DNA of 22,484 nucleotides, from the NCBI GenBank assembly GCA_020444165.1, contig JAHLLK010000082.1:1-22484 (forward strand). The letters run 5' to 3'. Positions 16,105 through 22,484 of the stretch are shown piece by piece; the first letter of the stretch is position 1, and every line of letters begins with the position of its first letter. The DNA comes from Deltaproteobacteria bacterium. GTDB taxonomy: Bacteria; Desulfobacterota; Desulfarculia; Desulfarculales; Desulfarculaceae. The notes below the pieces were generated by a model. It had not been told where the DNA came from. It was given only the letters and a program-made list of their open reading frames with translations, and made no database searches. The translations under genes were made by a program, and so were the position numbers.

Positions 16105-17403
16105 TCAGAAGCCCTTCAAGGGGTAGATCAGGTTGGCCGTAGCCAGGTCGAAGGGATAGACCACCTCCATGATGATCTCGTCACCTTTCTTCTGGTACTG
16201 GCCGATCATGCCCGAACCCAACACGTTCTGGCCCAGCTCGTCGCCCTCGGTGGAGAACTTGATGCCGAACCAGGGCACCACCAGCTGGTCGCCGGGGATG
16301 TTGATGGAGTTGCAGGCCGCCTGAATGGCCTTGGGATCGGTGGAGCCGGCCTTTTCCAGCACGTAGATCCAGGCCTCCAAGCCGGTGAAGGAGCGGGCGC
16401 TGGCTCCGTTCAGGTCGTTGCCGGTCATCTCCTTGTACAGCTTGTTCACCTGCCCGGACACGGCCTTCTTCTCGGCCACCGCCGGCAGGAACACGGTGCG
16501 GGTCATGATGCCCACGATGTCGTCACCCAGGGACTTGAACTCGGGCACCTCGAAGCCGGCGTCCTGGCCCCAGATGAACTTGGGATGGGCCTTCATGGAC
16601 TTCAGGGTCTTGATCATGAGGAGGGCGTCGGAGATGTAGGAGGCGAACAGCATGCCGTCGGGCTGGGCCGAGATGAGGCTCTGCACCTCGCTGGAGAGGT
16701 CGGGGCTCTTGTCGGCGTAGAGCAGGTTCAGCTTCAGGTCGAAGCCATACTCCCCCGCGAATTTCTCGATCAGGGCCGAGACGTGGGAGCCCCACTCGGT
16801 CTTCTCGCAGGCCGCGGTCAGGTTCTTGATCTCGGCCATGGGCACGGCGGGCACGCCCTTGGCCTTGCCCTCACTGAGGCCCTTCAGGAACTCGAAGAGG
16901 TCCTTGGTGAACTGGGTGTCATGGGGCGTGGTGCGCCAGAACCACTTGAAGCCGCGGGTGGTCAGCTCGGGGCTGGTGGAGGAGCCGTTGATCATGGGCA
17001 CGCCGTAGCGCTCGCACACCGCGCTGACGGTCTTGGTGACGCTGCTGTTGTAGCAGCCCAGGATGCCCACCACCTTGTCGTCCAGGATGAGCTTCTTGGC
17101 CAGGTCGGCGCCCAGCTGGGGGTTGGATTGGTGATCCTTGAAGATGAGGGTGATCTTGGCGCCGCCCAGGGACTGGATGCCGGCCATCTTGGCCATGGCC
17201 ATGTCCACCCCGGGCATCTTCTCGTTGGCGATCTTGGCGGCCAATTCGGCCCCGGCCCGCAGCTGGCGGCCGGTGGGCGCCAGGTTGCCGGTCAGGGGAT
17301 AGATCACCCCGATCTTGATCTCCTTGGTTTCGGCCAGCCCGGCCGAGGGCAGGACCAGGGCCGCCACCAGGGCGACCACGGCCAAGAGCGTCAATTTTTT
17401 CAT
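16105..17403 (-). CDS. livK: ABC transporter substrate-binding protein, LivK/HAAT type (Peripla_BP_6)
   Basis: A 432-aa exported type-I periplasmic binding protein that captures the substrate for LivHMGF. ATG 17403 (MKKLTLLAVVALVAAL) has GGGAGGAG eight nt upstream and gives a typical signal peptide cleaved near GLA-ETK; an earlier in-frame start would spoil the signal. The mature protein begins with IKIGVIYPLTGNLAPTGRQLRAGAELA, and the hinge and ligand regions (LGCYNSSVTKTVSAVCERYGVPMINGSSTSPE, FWRTTPHDTQFTKDL) match the family. This family binds Leu/Ile/Val but also many other amino acids, amides and aromatic acids, so the ligand cannot be read off. The location beside UPF0317 and pxp genes hints at a 5-oxoproline- or glutamate-like ligand, which is inference. 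Confidence 0.93.
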   Translation of the reverse strand: MKKLTLLAVVALVAALVLPSAGLAETKEIKIGVIYPLTGNLAPTGRQLRAGAELAAKIANEKMPGVDMAMAKMAGIQSLGGAKITLIFKDHQSNPQLGADLAKKLILDDKVVGILGCYNSSVTKTVSAVCERYGVPMINGSSTSPELTTRGFKWFWRTTPHDTQFTKDLFEFLKGLSEGKAKGVPAVPMAEIKNLTAACEKTEWGSHVSALIEKFAGEYGFDLKLNLLYADKSPDLSSEVQSLISAQPDGMLFASYISDALLMIKTLKSMKAHPKFIWGQDAGFEVPEFKSLGDDIVGIMTRTVFLPAVAEKKAVSGQVNKLYKEMTGNDLNGASARSFTGLEAWIYVLEKAGSTDPKAIQAACNSINIPGDQLVVPWFGIKFSTEGDELGQNVLGSGMIGQYQKKGDEIIMEVVYPFDLATANLIYPLKGF

Positions 17404-17446
17404 CGCGCGTCTCCTCCCAACAAGGTTTGCAATCGGTTGGCTCGTC

Positions 17447-17477
17447 AAAAAAGGCCGGCAGACCCAAACGGCCGGCC
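17447..17477 (-). terminator. Intrinsic terminator after the UPF0317 gene
   Basis: On the minus strand GGCCGGC (17477-17471), an 11-nt loop and GCCGGCC (17459-17453) are followed by six T (17452-17447). It lies between the UPF0317 stop and livK, so livK-F probably relies on read-through or on its own promoter. The T run continues into TTGACG, a possible -35 without an obvious -10. Confidence 0.75.
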
Positions 17478-17509
17478 AGGGGCGGGACGGGCTTGGTCCG
17501 CCGTCTGGC

Positions 17510-18352
17510 TCAAGGCCGGTCCGGCGCCGCGGCGGCTGCCGGCGCCGCGCCGGGGCCCACGGCTGCCATCTCGCCGGCCGGCAAATCGGTGATGAACATG
17601 TGCCCCGGAGCGTGGGTGATGGCGAAATCCACCCCCGACTCCACCAGCACCGCCTGGGGGGTCACCCCGCAGGCCCAGAACACCGGCACCTCGCCGGGGC
17701 GCACTTCCACCGCGTCGCCGTAGTGGGGGGCGGCCAAATCGGCGATGCCGAGGGCTCCCGCGTCGCCGTGGTGCACCGGCGCGCCATGGGACGAGGTGAA
17801 GCGGCCGCTCACCGCGTGGGCCTTCTCCACCAGCTCCGGGGGCATGGGCCGCATGGACACCACCAGGGGCCCGCCCAGGCGGCCGGCCGGCCGGGCCGGC
17901 ACGCTGGTGCGGTACATGGGCACGTTGCAGCCCGCCTCCACGTGGCGGACCGGCAGCCCCGCGGCCATCAGCGCCGCGTCAAAGCTGAAGCTGCACCCCA
18001 AAAGAAAGCTCACCAGACCGTCCCGCCACCAAGGGGTGATGTCCGTGGGCTCGGCCTTCAGCTTACCCTTTTCCCACACCCGGTAGCGGGGAATCTCCCG
18101 CCTGAGGTCGGCGTGGTCCGCCGTGACCCGGGTGAAGGGGTCGCCGGGGTCCAGCACCTCCACCAGGGGGCAGGAGCGGGGGTTCCGCAGGGCGAACAGG
18201 AGGAAATCAAAGGCCCAGTCCCGGGGCACGATCACCAGATTGGCCTGACCAAAGCCCGGACAAAGTTCCGCGGTGGGACCGGTTATTTCGCCCCGGGCGA
18301 TCCGGGCCCGCACCTGGGCAGGGGTGCCCTGAGTGGATGGTTTTATTTCCAT
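17510..18352 (-). CDS. UPF0317 (YcsI/DUF1445) family putative hydro-lyase
   Basis: A 280-aa cytoplasmic protein with the full set of UPF0317 landmarks: GEITGPTAELCPGFGQANLVIVP, LLFALRNPRSCPLVEV, LVSFLLGCSFSFDAAL, NVPMYRTSVP, GPLVVSMRPMP, HGAPVHHGDAGALGIADL, GEVPVFWACGVTPQ and APGHMFITDLP. Length agrees with the family (about 260-270 aa) plus a short Ala/Pro-rich C-terminal extension. Bacillus subtilis YcsI is encoded with YcsF and KipI/KipA, homologues of the divergent genes here. The same domain forms part of animal D-glutamate cyclase proteins, which interconvert D-glutamate and 5-oxo-D-proline. This makes a glutamate/5-oxoproline substrate attractive but unproven. A good promoter (18438-18467) lies upstream, and a terminator lies between it and livK. 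Confidence 0.92.
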   Translation of the reverse strand: MEIKPSTQGTPAQVRARIARGEITGPTAELCPGFGQANLVIVPRDWAFDFLLFALRNPRSCPLVEVLDPGDPFTRVTADHADLRREIPRYRVWEKGKLKAEPTDITPWWRDGLVSFLLGCSFSFDAALMAAGLPVRHVEAGCNVPMYRTSVPARPAGRLGGPLVVSMRPMPPELVEKAHAVSGRFTSSHGAPVHHGDAGALGIADLAAPHYGDAVEVRPGEVPVFWACGVTPQAVLVESGVDFAITHAPGHMFITDLPAGEMAAVGPGAAPAAAAAPDRP

Positions 18353-18437
18353 TTTCTGACTGTCCCAGGCAGGCGACGTCCCACCGACCGGAGGCGCGGG
18401 AGATGAAAAGCCGTCAGGTTACCGGAATTATGGCATT

Positions 18438-18467
18438 ATCATAGCCCAGGAGCGCCGGATTTTTCAA
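18438..18467 (-). promoter_or_regulatory. Candidate sigma-70 promoter for the UPF0317 gene
   Basis: On the minus strand TTGAAA (18467-18462), an 18-nt spacer and TATGAT (18443-18438), the best consensus match in the window, in a locally AT-rich patch about 80 nt before ATG 18352. Confidence 0.6.
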
Positions 18468-18498
18468 GGCTTTTGCCCCACCCCGGCCCCGGGGCGAA

Positions 18499-18520
18499 CC
18501 CACGGCGTTGCCGGCGTGGG
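18499..18520. promoter_or_regulatory. Dyad CCCACG-N10-CGTGGG over the pxpA -35 region
   Basis: Perfect 6-bp arms (18499-18504, 18515-18520) centred on the candidate -35 of the pxp promoter, a natural repressor position. The regulator is unknown. Confidence 0.4.
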
Positions 18521-18536
18521 GCCCGGCGGTTAGACT
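18508..18536 (+). promoter_or_regulatory. Candidate sigma-70 promoter for pxpA-pxpBC-MBL
   Basis: TTGCCG (18508-18513), 17-nt spacer, TAGACT (18531-18536). It would give a leader of about 120 nt to ATG 18662. Confidence 0.45.
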
Positions 18537-18538
18537 AA

Positions 18539-18552
18539 AGCGAGCGCTCGCT
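18539..18552. promoter_or_regulatory. 14-bp perfect palindrome AGCGAGCGCTCGCT at the likely pxp transcription start
   Basis: A perfect palindrome directly after the candidate -10 (18531-18536), overlapping the expected +1. It is a plausible operator, though short GC palindromes also occur by chance in such DNA. Confidence 0.35.
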
Positions 18553-18661
18553 CCGGCGGCCTGCCCCGGCCGGAGCCGCGGCGCTTGACTGACCAGTTTA
18601 CCTTAAGCCCGGTGGAGGCGCGGCCGCGCTCATCGCCGGGGCGGGAACCCGGGAGAGGCAC

Positions 18662-19444
18662 ATGGCCATGGACCTGAACTGCGACATGGGGGAGAGTTTC
18701 GGCAACTACCGCCTGGGCCTGGACGAGCAGGTGGTCAAATTCATCACCAGCTCCAACCTGGCCTGCGGCTTCCACGCCGCGGACCCCCTGGTCATGGACC
18801 ACACCGTGCGGCTGTGCCAGGCCCACGGGGTCTCGGTGGGGGCGCATCCCGGTTACCCGGACCTCCGGGGTTTCGGCCGGCGGCCCATGTCCGCCTCCTA
18901 CGAGGAGGTGCGGGCCGACGTGCTGTACCAGGTGGGGGCGCTGGCGGCCATCGCGGCGGCGGCCGGGGTGCGGCTCTCCCACGTGAAGCCCCACGGCGCG
19001 CTCTACAACACCGCGGCCAAGGACGAGGAGACCGCCCGGGGCGTGGCCCGGGCCGTAGCCGACCTGAACCCCGGGCTCATCCTGGTGACCCTGGCCGGGC
19101 CGGGCGGCGCCAAGTTCCGGGCCATCGCCCGGGACCTGGGCCTCACCGTGGCGGCCGAGGCCTTTGCCGACCGGGCCTACCGGGCCGACGGCTCCCTGGT
19201 GCCCCGGGGCCAGGAGGGCGCGGTGCTGCACGACCCGGAGCTGGTGGCCGAGCGCTGCGTCAAGATGGCCACCCAGGGGGTGGTGATCTCCATCGACGGC
19301 CAGGAGGTGCCCCTGGAAGCCCAGACCATCTGCGTGCACGGCGACACCCCCAGCGCCCTGGAGCTGGTCAAGGCGGTCAAGGCGGCGCTCACCGCCGCCG
19401 GGGTGGAGCTGGCTCCCGTGACCCTCGGAAATCAAGCCGCATGA
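18662..19444 (+). CDS. pxpA: 5-oxoprolinase subunit PxpA (LamB/YcsF family)
   Basis: A 260-aa protein of the LamB/YcsF family, the subunit that with PxpB and PxpC hydrolyses 5-oxo-L-proline to L-glutamate at the cost of ATP. Diagnostic motifs: MDLNCDMGESFG at the start, SSNLACGFHAADP, SVGAHPGYPDLRGFGRR, LSHVKPHGALYN and ICVHGDTPSALEL near the end. Length agrees with the family (about 245-260). ATG 18662 was chosen over ATG 18668 because GGGAGAGG (18651-18658) is correctly placed and the N terminus then matches the usual M-x-x-D-L-N. The stop overlaps the next start as ATGA (19441-19444), so translation is coupled. It is the first gene of a three-gene operon and divergent from the UPF0317 gene. 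Confidence 0.95.
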   Translation: MAMDLNCDMGESFGNYRLGLDEQVVKFITSSNLACGFHAADPLVMDHTVRLCQAHGVSVGAHPGYPDLRGFGRRPMSASYEEVRADVLYQVGALAAIAAAAGVRLSHVKPHGALYNTAAKDEETARGVARAVADLNPGLILVTLAGPGGAKFRAIARDLGLTVAAEAFADRAYRADGSLVPRGQEGAVLHDPELVAERCVKMATQGVVISIDGQEVPLEAQTICVHGDTPSALELVKAVKAALTAAGVELAPVTLGNQAA

Positions 19445-21078
19445 CGTCTCATCCCGAGTTCCCCCGGTTCCGGGCCCAGGGTGACGCCGCGGTGATGGTG
19501 CACCTGGGCCGGGGCATCGACCCCCACTTGGGCAGGGCGGTGCGCGCCCTGGCCGACCGCCTGACCGGGCGCCCCGCCCCGGGCCAGCGGGAGGTCATGC
19601 CCGGCTACGCCACGGTGCAGGTGCAGTTCGATCCCCTGGTCACGGACCACGCCGAGGTGGAGGACCACGTGCGCGGCGTGCTGGCCGGCCTGCCCCCGGC
19701 CGCGGAGCACTCCCCCCGTGTGGTGGAGGTGCCGGTGGTGTACGGCGGGGAGCACGGCCCGGACCTGGAGTTTTTGGAGCGCCACACCGGGCTCGCGGCC
19801 TCCGAGATCATCGAACGCCACACCGCGCCGCTCTACCCCTGCTACCTGGTGGGTTTCACCCCGGGCTTCCCCTTTTTGGGCGGGCTCGACCCGGCCCTGG
19901 CCGCGCCGCGCCTGGATTCTCCCCGGGCCGGGCTCTTGCCCGGGGCGGTGGGGATAGCCGGGCAGCAGACCGGGCTCTACCCCCTGGGCGGGCCCGGCGG
20001 CTGGCGCATCATGGGCCGCACCCCGCTCATGGTCTTCAACCCCCTGGCCGAGCCGCCAGCCCTGATCCTGCCCGGTGACCTGGTGCGCTTCACCGCGGTG
20101 GAGGACGCCGCCTTCCCCCTGCCCCCCGTGGCGGACCAGCCCTGGGACCCCACGGGCCGGTCGGTGTGGGAGGTGCTGACCCCGGGCTGCGCCACGGTGC
20201 AGGACGCCGGGCGCTGGGGCCGCCAGAACCTGGGGGTGCCCATGGCCGGGGCCCTGGACCAGGCGGCGCTGCGGGCGGCCAACCGCCTGGTGGGCAACCC
20301 GCCCGACGCCGCCGGCCTGGAGCTGACCCTGCTGGGACCCCGCCTGAAGGCCCTGACCCCGCTGACCCTGGCCCTGTGCGGGGCGGACCTGGGCGCCAGC
20401 CTGGACGGCCGGGCGCTCCCCCGGGACCGGGCGGTCAAAATGGAGCCCGGGCAGATTTTGGCCTTCCGGGGACCCCGGGACGGCTCCCGGGCCTTTCTGG
20501 CCGTGGCCGGCGGCCTGGCCGCGCCGCTGATCCTGGGCAGCCGCGCCACCTATCCCCTGGGCCTCATGGGCGGGCCCCTGGCCCCGGGCCAGGTGCTCAG
20601 CGCCCTGCCCCCGGCCGGCCCTCCGGCCCACGGGCCCCTGCCCGCGGAGCTGGCCCCCCGGCCGCCCCGGGGGGTGCTGCTCTTACGGGCCACCGCCGCG
20701 CCCAACCCCGAGTTCTTCGGCGAGGCCGGCCGCCGGGCCCTGTTCGGCACGGTGTGGAAATTGAGCCCCCGCTCGGACCGGCGGGGGGTGCGCCTCACCG
20801 GGGGCCAAGTGCCCCTGGCCCCGGGCGTGCCCACCAGCATCGTCAGCGAGCCCAACGCCCCGGGCATCGTGCAGGTGCCGGCCGACGGCCAGCCCATCAT
20901 CCTCTTGCGGGACCAGACCACCGGCGGCTACGCCAAGGCGGCCACGGTGATCGGCCCGGACCTGGATCTCCTGGCCCGGGCCCTGCCCGGCCAGGAAGTG
21001 GCGCTGACCGAGGTGACCCCGCCCGAGGCCGTGGCCGCGGCCCGGGACTACGCCGCCCGGGAGGCGGCCTGGGCATGA
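19441..21078 (+). CDS. pxpBC: Fused 5-oxoprolinase subunits PxpB-PxpC (KipI-KipA)
   Basis: A 545-aa fusion. Residues about 8-225 are the PxpB/KipI domain, with APLYPCYLVGFTPGFPFLGGLD, SPRAGLLPGAVGIAGQQTGLYP and GGPGGWRIMGRTP. Residues about 238-540 are the PxpC/KipA biotin-carboxylase-related domain, with GCATVQDAGRWGRQNLGVP, NPEFFGEAGRRALFGTVWKLSPRSDRRGVRL and DGQPIILLRDQTTGGYAK. In Escherichia coli and Bacillus these are separate proteins; the fusion fixes 1:1 stoichiometry. ATG 19441 overlaps the pxpA stop by 4 nt; the frame is open further upstream only because it runs over pxpA in another frame. The fusion resembles proteins labelled urea amidolyase-related or allophanate hydrolase subunit 1/2, but the neighbouring pxpA fixes the 5-oxoprolinase assignment. 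Confidence 0.93.
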   Translation: MTSHPEFPRFRAQGDAAVMVHLGRGIDPHLGRAVRALADRLTGRPAPGQREVMPGYATVQVQFDPLVTDHAEVEDHVRGVLAGLPPAAEHSPRVVEVPVVYGGEHGPDLEFLERHTGLAASEIIERHTAPLYPCYLVGFTPGFPFLGGLDPALAAPRLDSPRAGLLPGAVGIAGQQTGLYPLGGPGGWRIMGRTPLMVFNPLAEPPALILPGDLVRFTAVEDAAFPLPPVADQPWDPTGRSVWEVLTPGCATVQDAGRWGRQNLGVPMAGALDQAALRAANRLVGNPPDAAGLELTLLGPRLKALTPLTLALCGADLGASLDGRALPRDRAVKMEPGQILAFRGPRDGSRAFLAVAGGLAAPLILGSRATYPLGLMGGPLAPGQVLSALPPAGPPAHGPLPAELAPRPPRGVLLLRATAAPNPEFFGEAGRRALFGTVWKLSPRSDRRGVRLTGGQVPLAPGVPTSIVSEPNAPGIVQVPADGQPIILLRDQTTGGYAKAATVIGPDLDLLARALPGQEVALTEVTPPEAVAAARDYAAREAAWA

Positions 21079-21962
21079 CCCCGGGACGGGAGATCCACCT
21101 GGGCGGCAAGCTGTGGTTCATTGCCGGGGCCAACCAGGGGCGCTTCCCCCGGGCCCACGCCATCGTCGTGCGGGACCGGGTGACCGCGCTCATCGACGCG
21201 GGCCTGGGCCGGGACCTCCTGGCCGGGCTGGCCGGTCAGGTGGACCTGGTCCTGTGCACCCACGCCCATTTGGACCACACTTGGGGCAATCACCTCTTGC
21301 CCGGGGCCACAATTACCGCCCCCCGGGGCTCGGCCGAGACCTTCGGTCACCTGGACCGCCTGCGCCAACGCTTCATCCCCGATGCGGCCATGGGCCGCGC
21401 CTGGCGGACCTGGATCACCACCCTGGTCCCCTGGCAAGACCGGTCGGCTGATGATTTCTACGAGCCCTATCAGGAGTTCGACCTGGGCAGCACCCGGTTG
21501 GTGGCCTTTCCGGCCCCGGGGCACAACGCCGACTTCCACTGCTTCTGGTTCCCAGTCGAAAGGGTGCTCTACAGCGGCGACCTGGACCTGACCCCCTTCG
21601 GCCCCTGGTACGGCAACCCCGAGTCGGACCTGCGTGAGTTCCGGGACTCGGTGGCCCGGGCCGCGGACCTGGGCCCCCGGGTGGTGGTGTCCTCGCACTT
21701 CCCGCCCCAACATCAGGAGGCCGCGGCCCAGCTCCGGGCCTGGGGCGGGCACTTCACCCAGCGGAGCGACAAGCTCCTGGCCCTTCTGGCCCAACCCCGC
21801 ACCTTGGGCGAGATCGTGGAGGCGGCGCTGATCTACGGCCGGTTCCCCCACCAGCGGGAAATGCTCATGCATTTTGAAAAGGTGATGATCTCCGAACACT
21901 TGGCGGAGCTGGTGGAGCTGGGACGAGTCAGGGATGAAGGGGGGGTGTTTCGGGTGGTTTAG
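21075..21962 (+). CDS. MBL-fold metallo-hydrolase, third gene of the pxp operon
   Basis: A 295-aa protein starting at ATG 21075, which overlaps the pxpBC stop as ATGA. The metallo-beta-lactamase signature HxHxDH is present (THAHLDHTWG; His63, His65, Asp67, His68), followed by PGHNADFHCFWF, the bridging Asp in LYSGDLDL and a last His in VVSSHFPP, so two metals can be bound. The C-terminal 70 residues (LLALLAQPRTLGEIVEAAL to LVELGRVRDEGGVFRV) look like the winged-helix tail of the LACTB2/glyoxalase-II-like subgroup. The family hydrolyses thioesters, lactones, lactams and phosphoesters. The substrate is not known. Strict coupling to 5-oxoprolinase genes suggests a lactam, lactone or thioester feeding the same pathway, which is inference. 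Confidence 0.9.
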   Translation: MTPGREIHLGGKLWFIAGANQGRFPRAHAIVVRDRVTALIDAGLGRDLLAGLAGQVDLVLCTHAHLDHTWGNHLLPGATITAPRGSAETFGHLDRLRQRFIPDAAMGRAWRTWITTLVPWQDRSADDFYEPYQEFDLGSTRLVAFPAPGHNADFHCFWFPVERVLYSGDLDLTPFGPWYGNPESDLREFRDSVARAADLGPRVVVSSHFPPQHQEAAAQLRAWGGHFTQRSDKLLALLAQPRTLGEIVEAALIYGRFPHQREMLMHFEKVMISEHLAELVELGRVRDEGGVFRVV

Positions 21963-21972
21963 GGGGCGGCTT

Positions 21973-22258
21973 CGCCAGATGCCCGCCAGCTGCGTTGCGG
22001 GCCTGCGCTCCAACCTCGCCTTGGGGCTCGTCATTTCATGACGGATGCGGCTGCGCCAGATGCCCGCCGGCTGCGTCCCGGGCCTGCGCTCCAACCTCGC
22101 CTCGGGGCTCGTCATTTCATGACGGATGCGGCTGCGCCAGATGCCCGCCGGCTGCGTCCCGGGCCTGCGCTCCAACCTCGCCTCGGGGCTCGTCATTTCA
22201 TGACGGATGCGGCTGCGCCAGATGCCCGCCGGCTGCGTTGCGGACTTCGCTCCAACCT
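21973..22258 (+). repeat. 81-bp tandem repeat array, about 3.5 units
   Basis: Units start at 21973, 22054, 22135 and 22216. Units two and three are identical; unit one differs at four positions; unit four breaks off after CTCCAACCTCG and merges into the dispersed element. Each full unit contains the hairpin CGTCAT-TTC-ATGACG and the core CTCCAACCTCG. Confidence 0.92.
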
Positions 22259-22338
22259 CGACGTAGCTGGGGCTACGCCTCCGGTTGTCGCTTGTCCGTC
22301 GCCTTGCCGGCAAACATCTGGCTATGCCGGTTCCGGGG
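22239..22338 (+). repeat. Dispersed hairpin (REP-like) element, copy B
   Basis: Direct-orientation counterpart of 7588-7688. It has TTCGCTCCAACC, the stem CGTAGC-TGGG-GCTACG, then GGTTGTCGCT, CCGTCGCC and GCCGGC. It is fused to the end of the tandem array and shares its CTCCAACCTCG core. Confidence 0.7.
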
Positions 22339-22435
22339 CGTAAAACATCAGCGGGAATAAGATCACCAAGCGCTTTCCCCAGCCTAACAACGGGAGCGAA
22401 CGCGGCCAGGTCTGGAGGGCAACCTGACCCGACCC

Positions 22436-22484
22436 GCTACGCCAGCCGCGGCGACGCGGCCGACGCCTTGCCGGCAAACATCTG
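22436..22484 (+). repeat. Partial copy C of the dispersed element, cut by the window end
   Basis: It begins GCTACGCC and, with equal spacing to copy B, ends in 21 bases (22464-22484) identical to 22300-22320 (CGCCTTGCCGGC then AAACATCTG). The 20 bases in between are poorly conserved. Confidence 0.6.

Larger units (their letters stand above)
18353..18661. other. Divergent promoter region between the UPF0317 gene and pxpA
   Basis: It holds one candidate promoter in each direction, a dyad CCCACG-N10-CGTGGG over the plus-strand -35, and a 14-bp perfect palindrome just after the plus-strand -10. No coding frame is supported. The arrangement suggests coordinated control of both transcripts. Confidence 0.6.
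21963..22484. other. Repeat-filled non-coding region at the right end
   Basis: After the MBL gene the sequence is an 81-bp tandem array (21973-22258), a hairpin element (22239-22338), about 100 bp without visible features (22339-22435), and the start of another element copy cut by the window end. Because 81 is a multiple of three, several frames stay open across the array; I regard them as artefacts. Confidence 0.7.

Noticed and set aside
13221..17592. Long plus-strand frames across the liv operon
   Set aside because: They are His/Gly/Gln-rich shadows. The minus-strand frames encode recognisable LivF, LivG, LivM, LivH and LivK with correct starts and overlaps.
18814..19440. Upstream in-frame extension of pxpBC across pxpA
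   Set aside because: The added residues are Pro/Gly/Arg-rich translation of pxpA in another frame. The ATGA overlap gives the natural start at 19441. The upstream extension of the MBL frame to 20166 is rejected for the same reason.
21973..22258. CRISPR array
   Set aside because: The whole 81-bp unit is repeated with no unique spacers, and no cas genes are present.
21048..22360. Repeat-containing proteins encoded by the tandem array on either strand
   Set aside because: The unit length (81) is divisible by three, so frames stay open automatically. The peptides are Cys/Pro- or Arg-rich with no ribosome site, and the minus frame runs through the MBL gene.
1..22484. tRNA, rRNA, integrase or insertion sequence
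   Set aside because: I found no cloverleaf-like or rRNA-like sequence and no transposase or recombinase reading frame on either strand.

Overview
The window is GC-rich (roughly two-thirds G+C in most lines). Genes are tightly packed, use ATG/GTG starts with GGAG-type ribosome sites, and belong to Gram-negative families: Sec-exported proteases, a periplasmic binding protein with an ABC transporter, and a PocR/PAS hybrid histidine kinase. This fits a Desulfobacterota (deltaproteobacterial) or similar environmental proteobacterium. That placement is an inference; there is no rRNA or marker gene here.

Layout. (1) 1-6637, plus strand: a tandem family of at least three paralogous secreted proteins. 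The first is only a C-terminal tail entering from the left. The second (933-3620) is an intact subtilisin-like protease with signal peptide, propeptide, S8 domain, three DUF5648-like repeats and three FG-GAP/VCBS calcium-loop repeats. The third (3921-6637) has the same architecture but is split by a one-base frameshift, has Gly where the catalytic Ser should be, and carries a conspicuously GC-poor catalytic core. Copies two and three share a 517-bp 3' block, terminator included, that differs at only two positions. (2) 6719-7360, minus strand: a TetR-family regulator with two dyads in a long upstream region that also carries a dispersed hairpin repeat. (3) 8005-12393, plus strand: a degenerate receiver-TPR protein, then a PocR-PAS-PAS-GAF hybrid histidine kinase. 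A 19-bp perfect hairpin ends the kinase gene and the convergent liv operon. (4) 12536-17403, minus strand: livK-livH-livM-livG-livF, a branched-chain/amino-acid (HAAT) ABC importer. (5) 17510-18352, minus strand: a UPF0317 (YcsI-type) putative hydro-lyase, divergent from (6) 18662-21962, plus strand: pxpA, a fused pxpB-pxpC, and an MBL-fold hydrolase, joined by 4-bp ATGA overlaps. (7) 21963-22484: an 81-bp tandem repeat array running into the same hairpin repeat family seen at 7588-7688.

How it may work together. The right half reads as an uptake-and-catabolism island: a HAAT importer beside a UPF0317 enzyme and the ATP-dependent 5-oxoprolinase PxpABC. In Bacillus subtilis the homologues ycsF, ycsI, kipI and kipA are neighbours with a permease (ycsG). 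Here an ABC importer may take the permease's place, and an MBL hydrolase is added. A plausible role is import of a 5-oxoproline-like lactam or a precursor and its conversion to glutamate; the substrate is inferred. The left half is an evolving array of exported proteases and pseudo-proteases showing signs of recombination.
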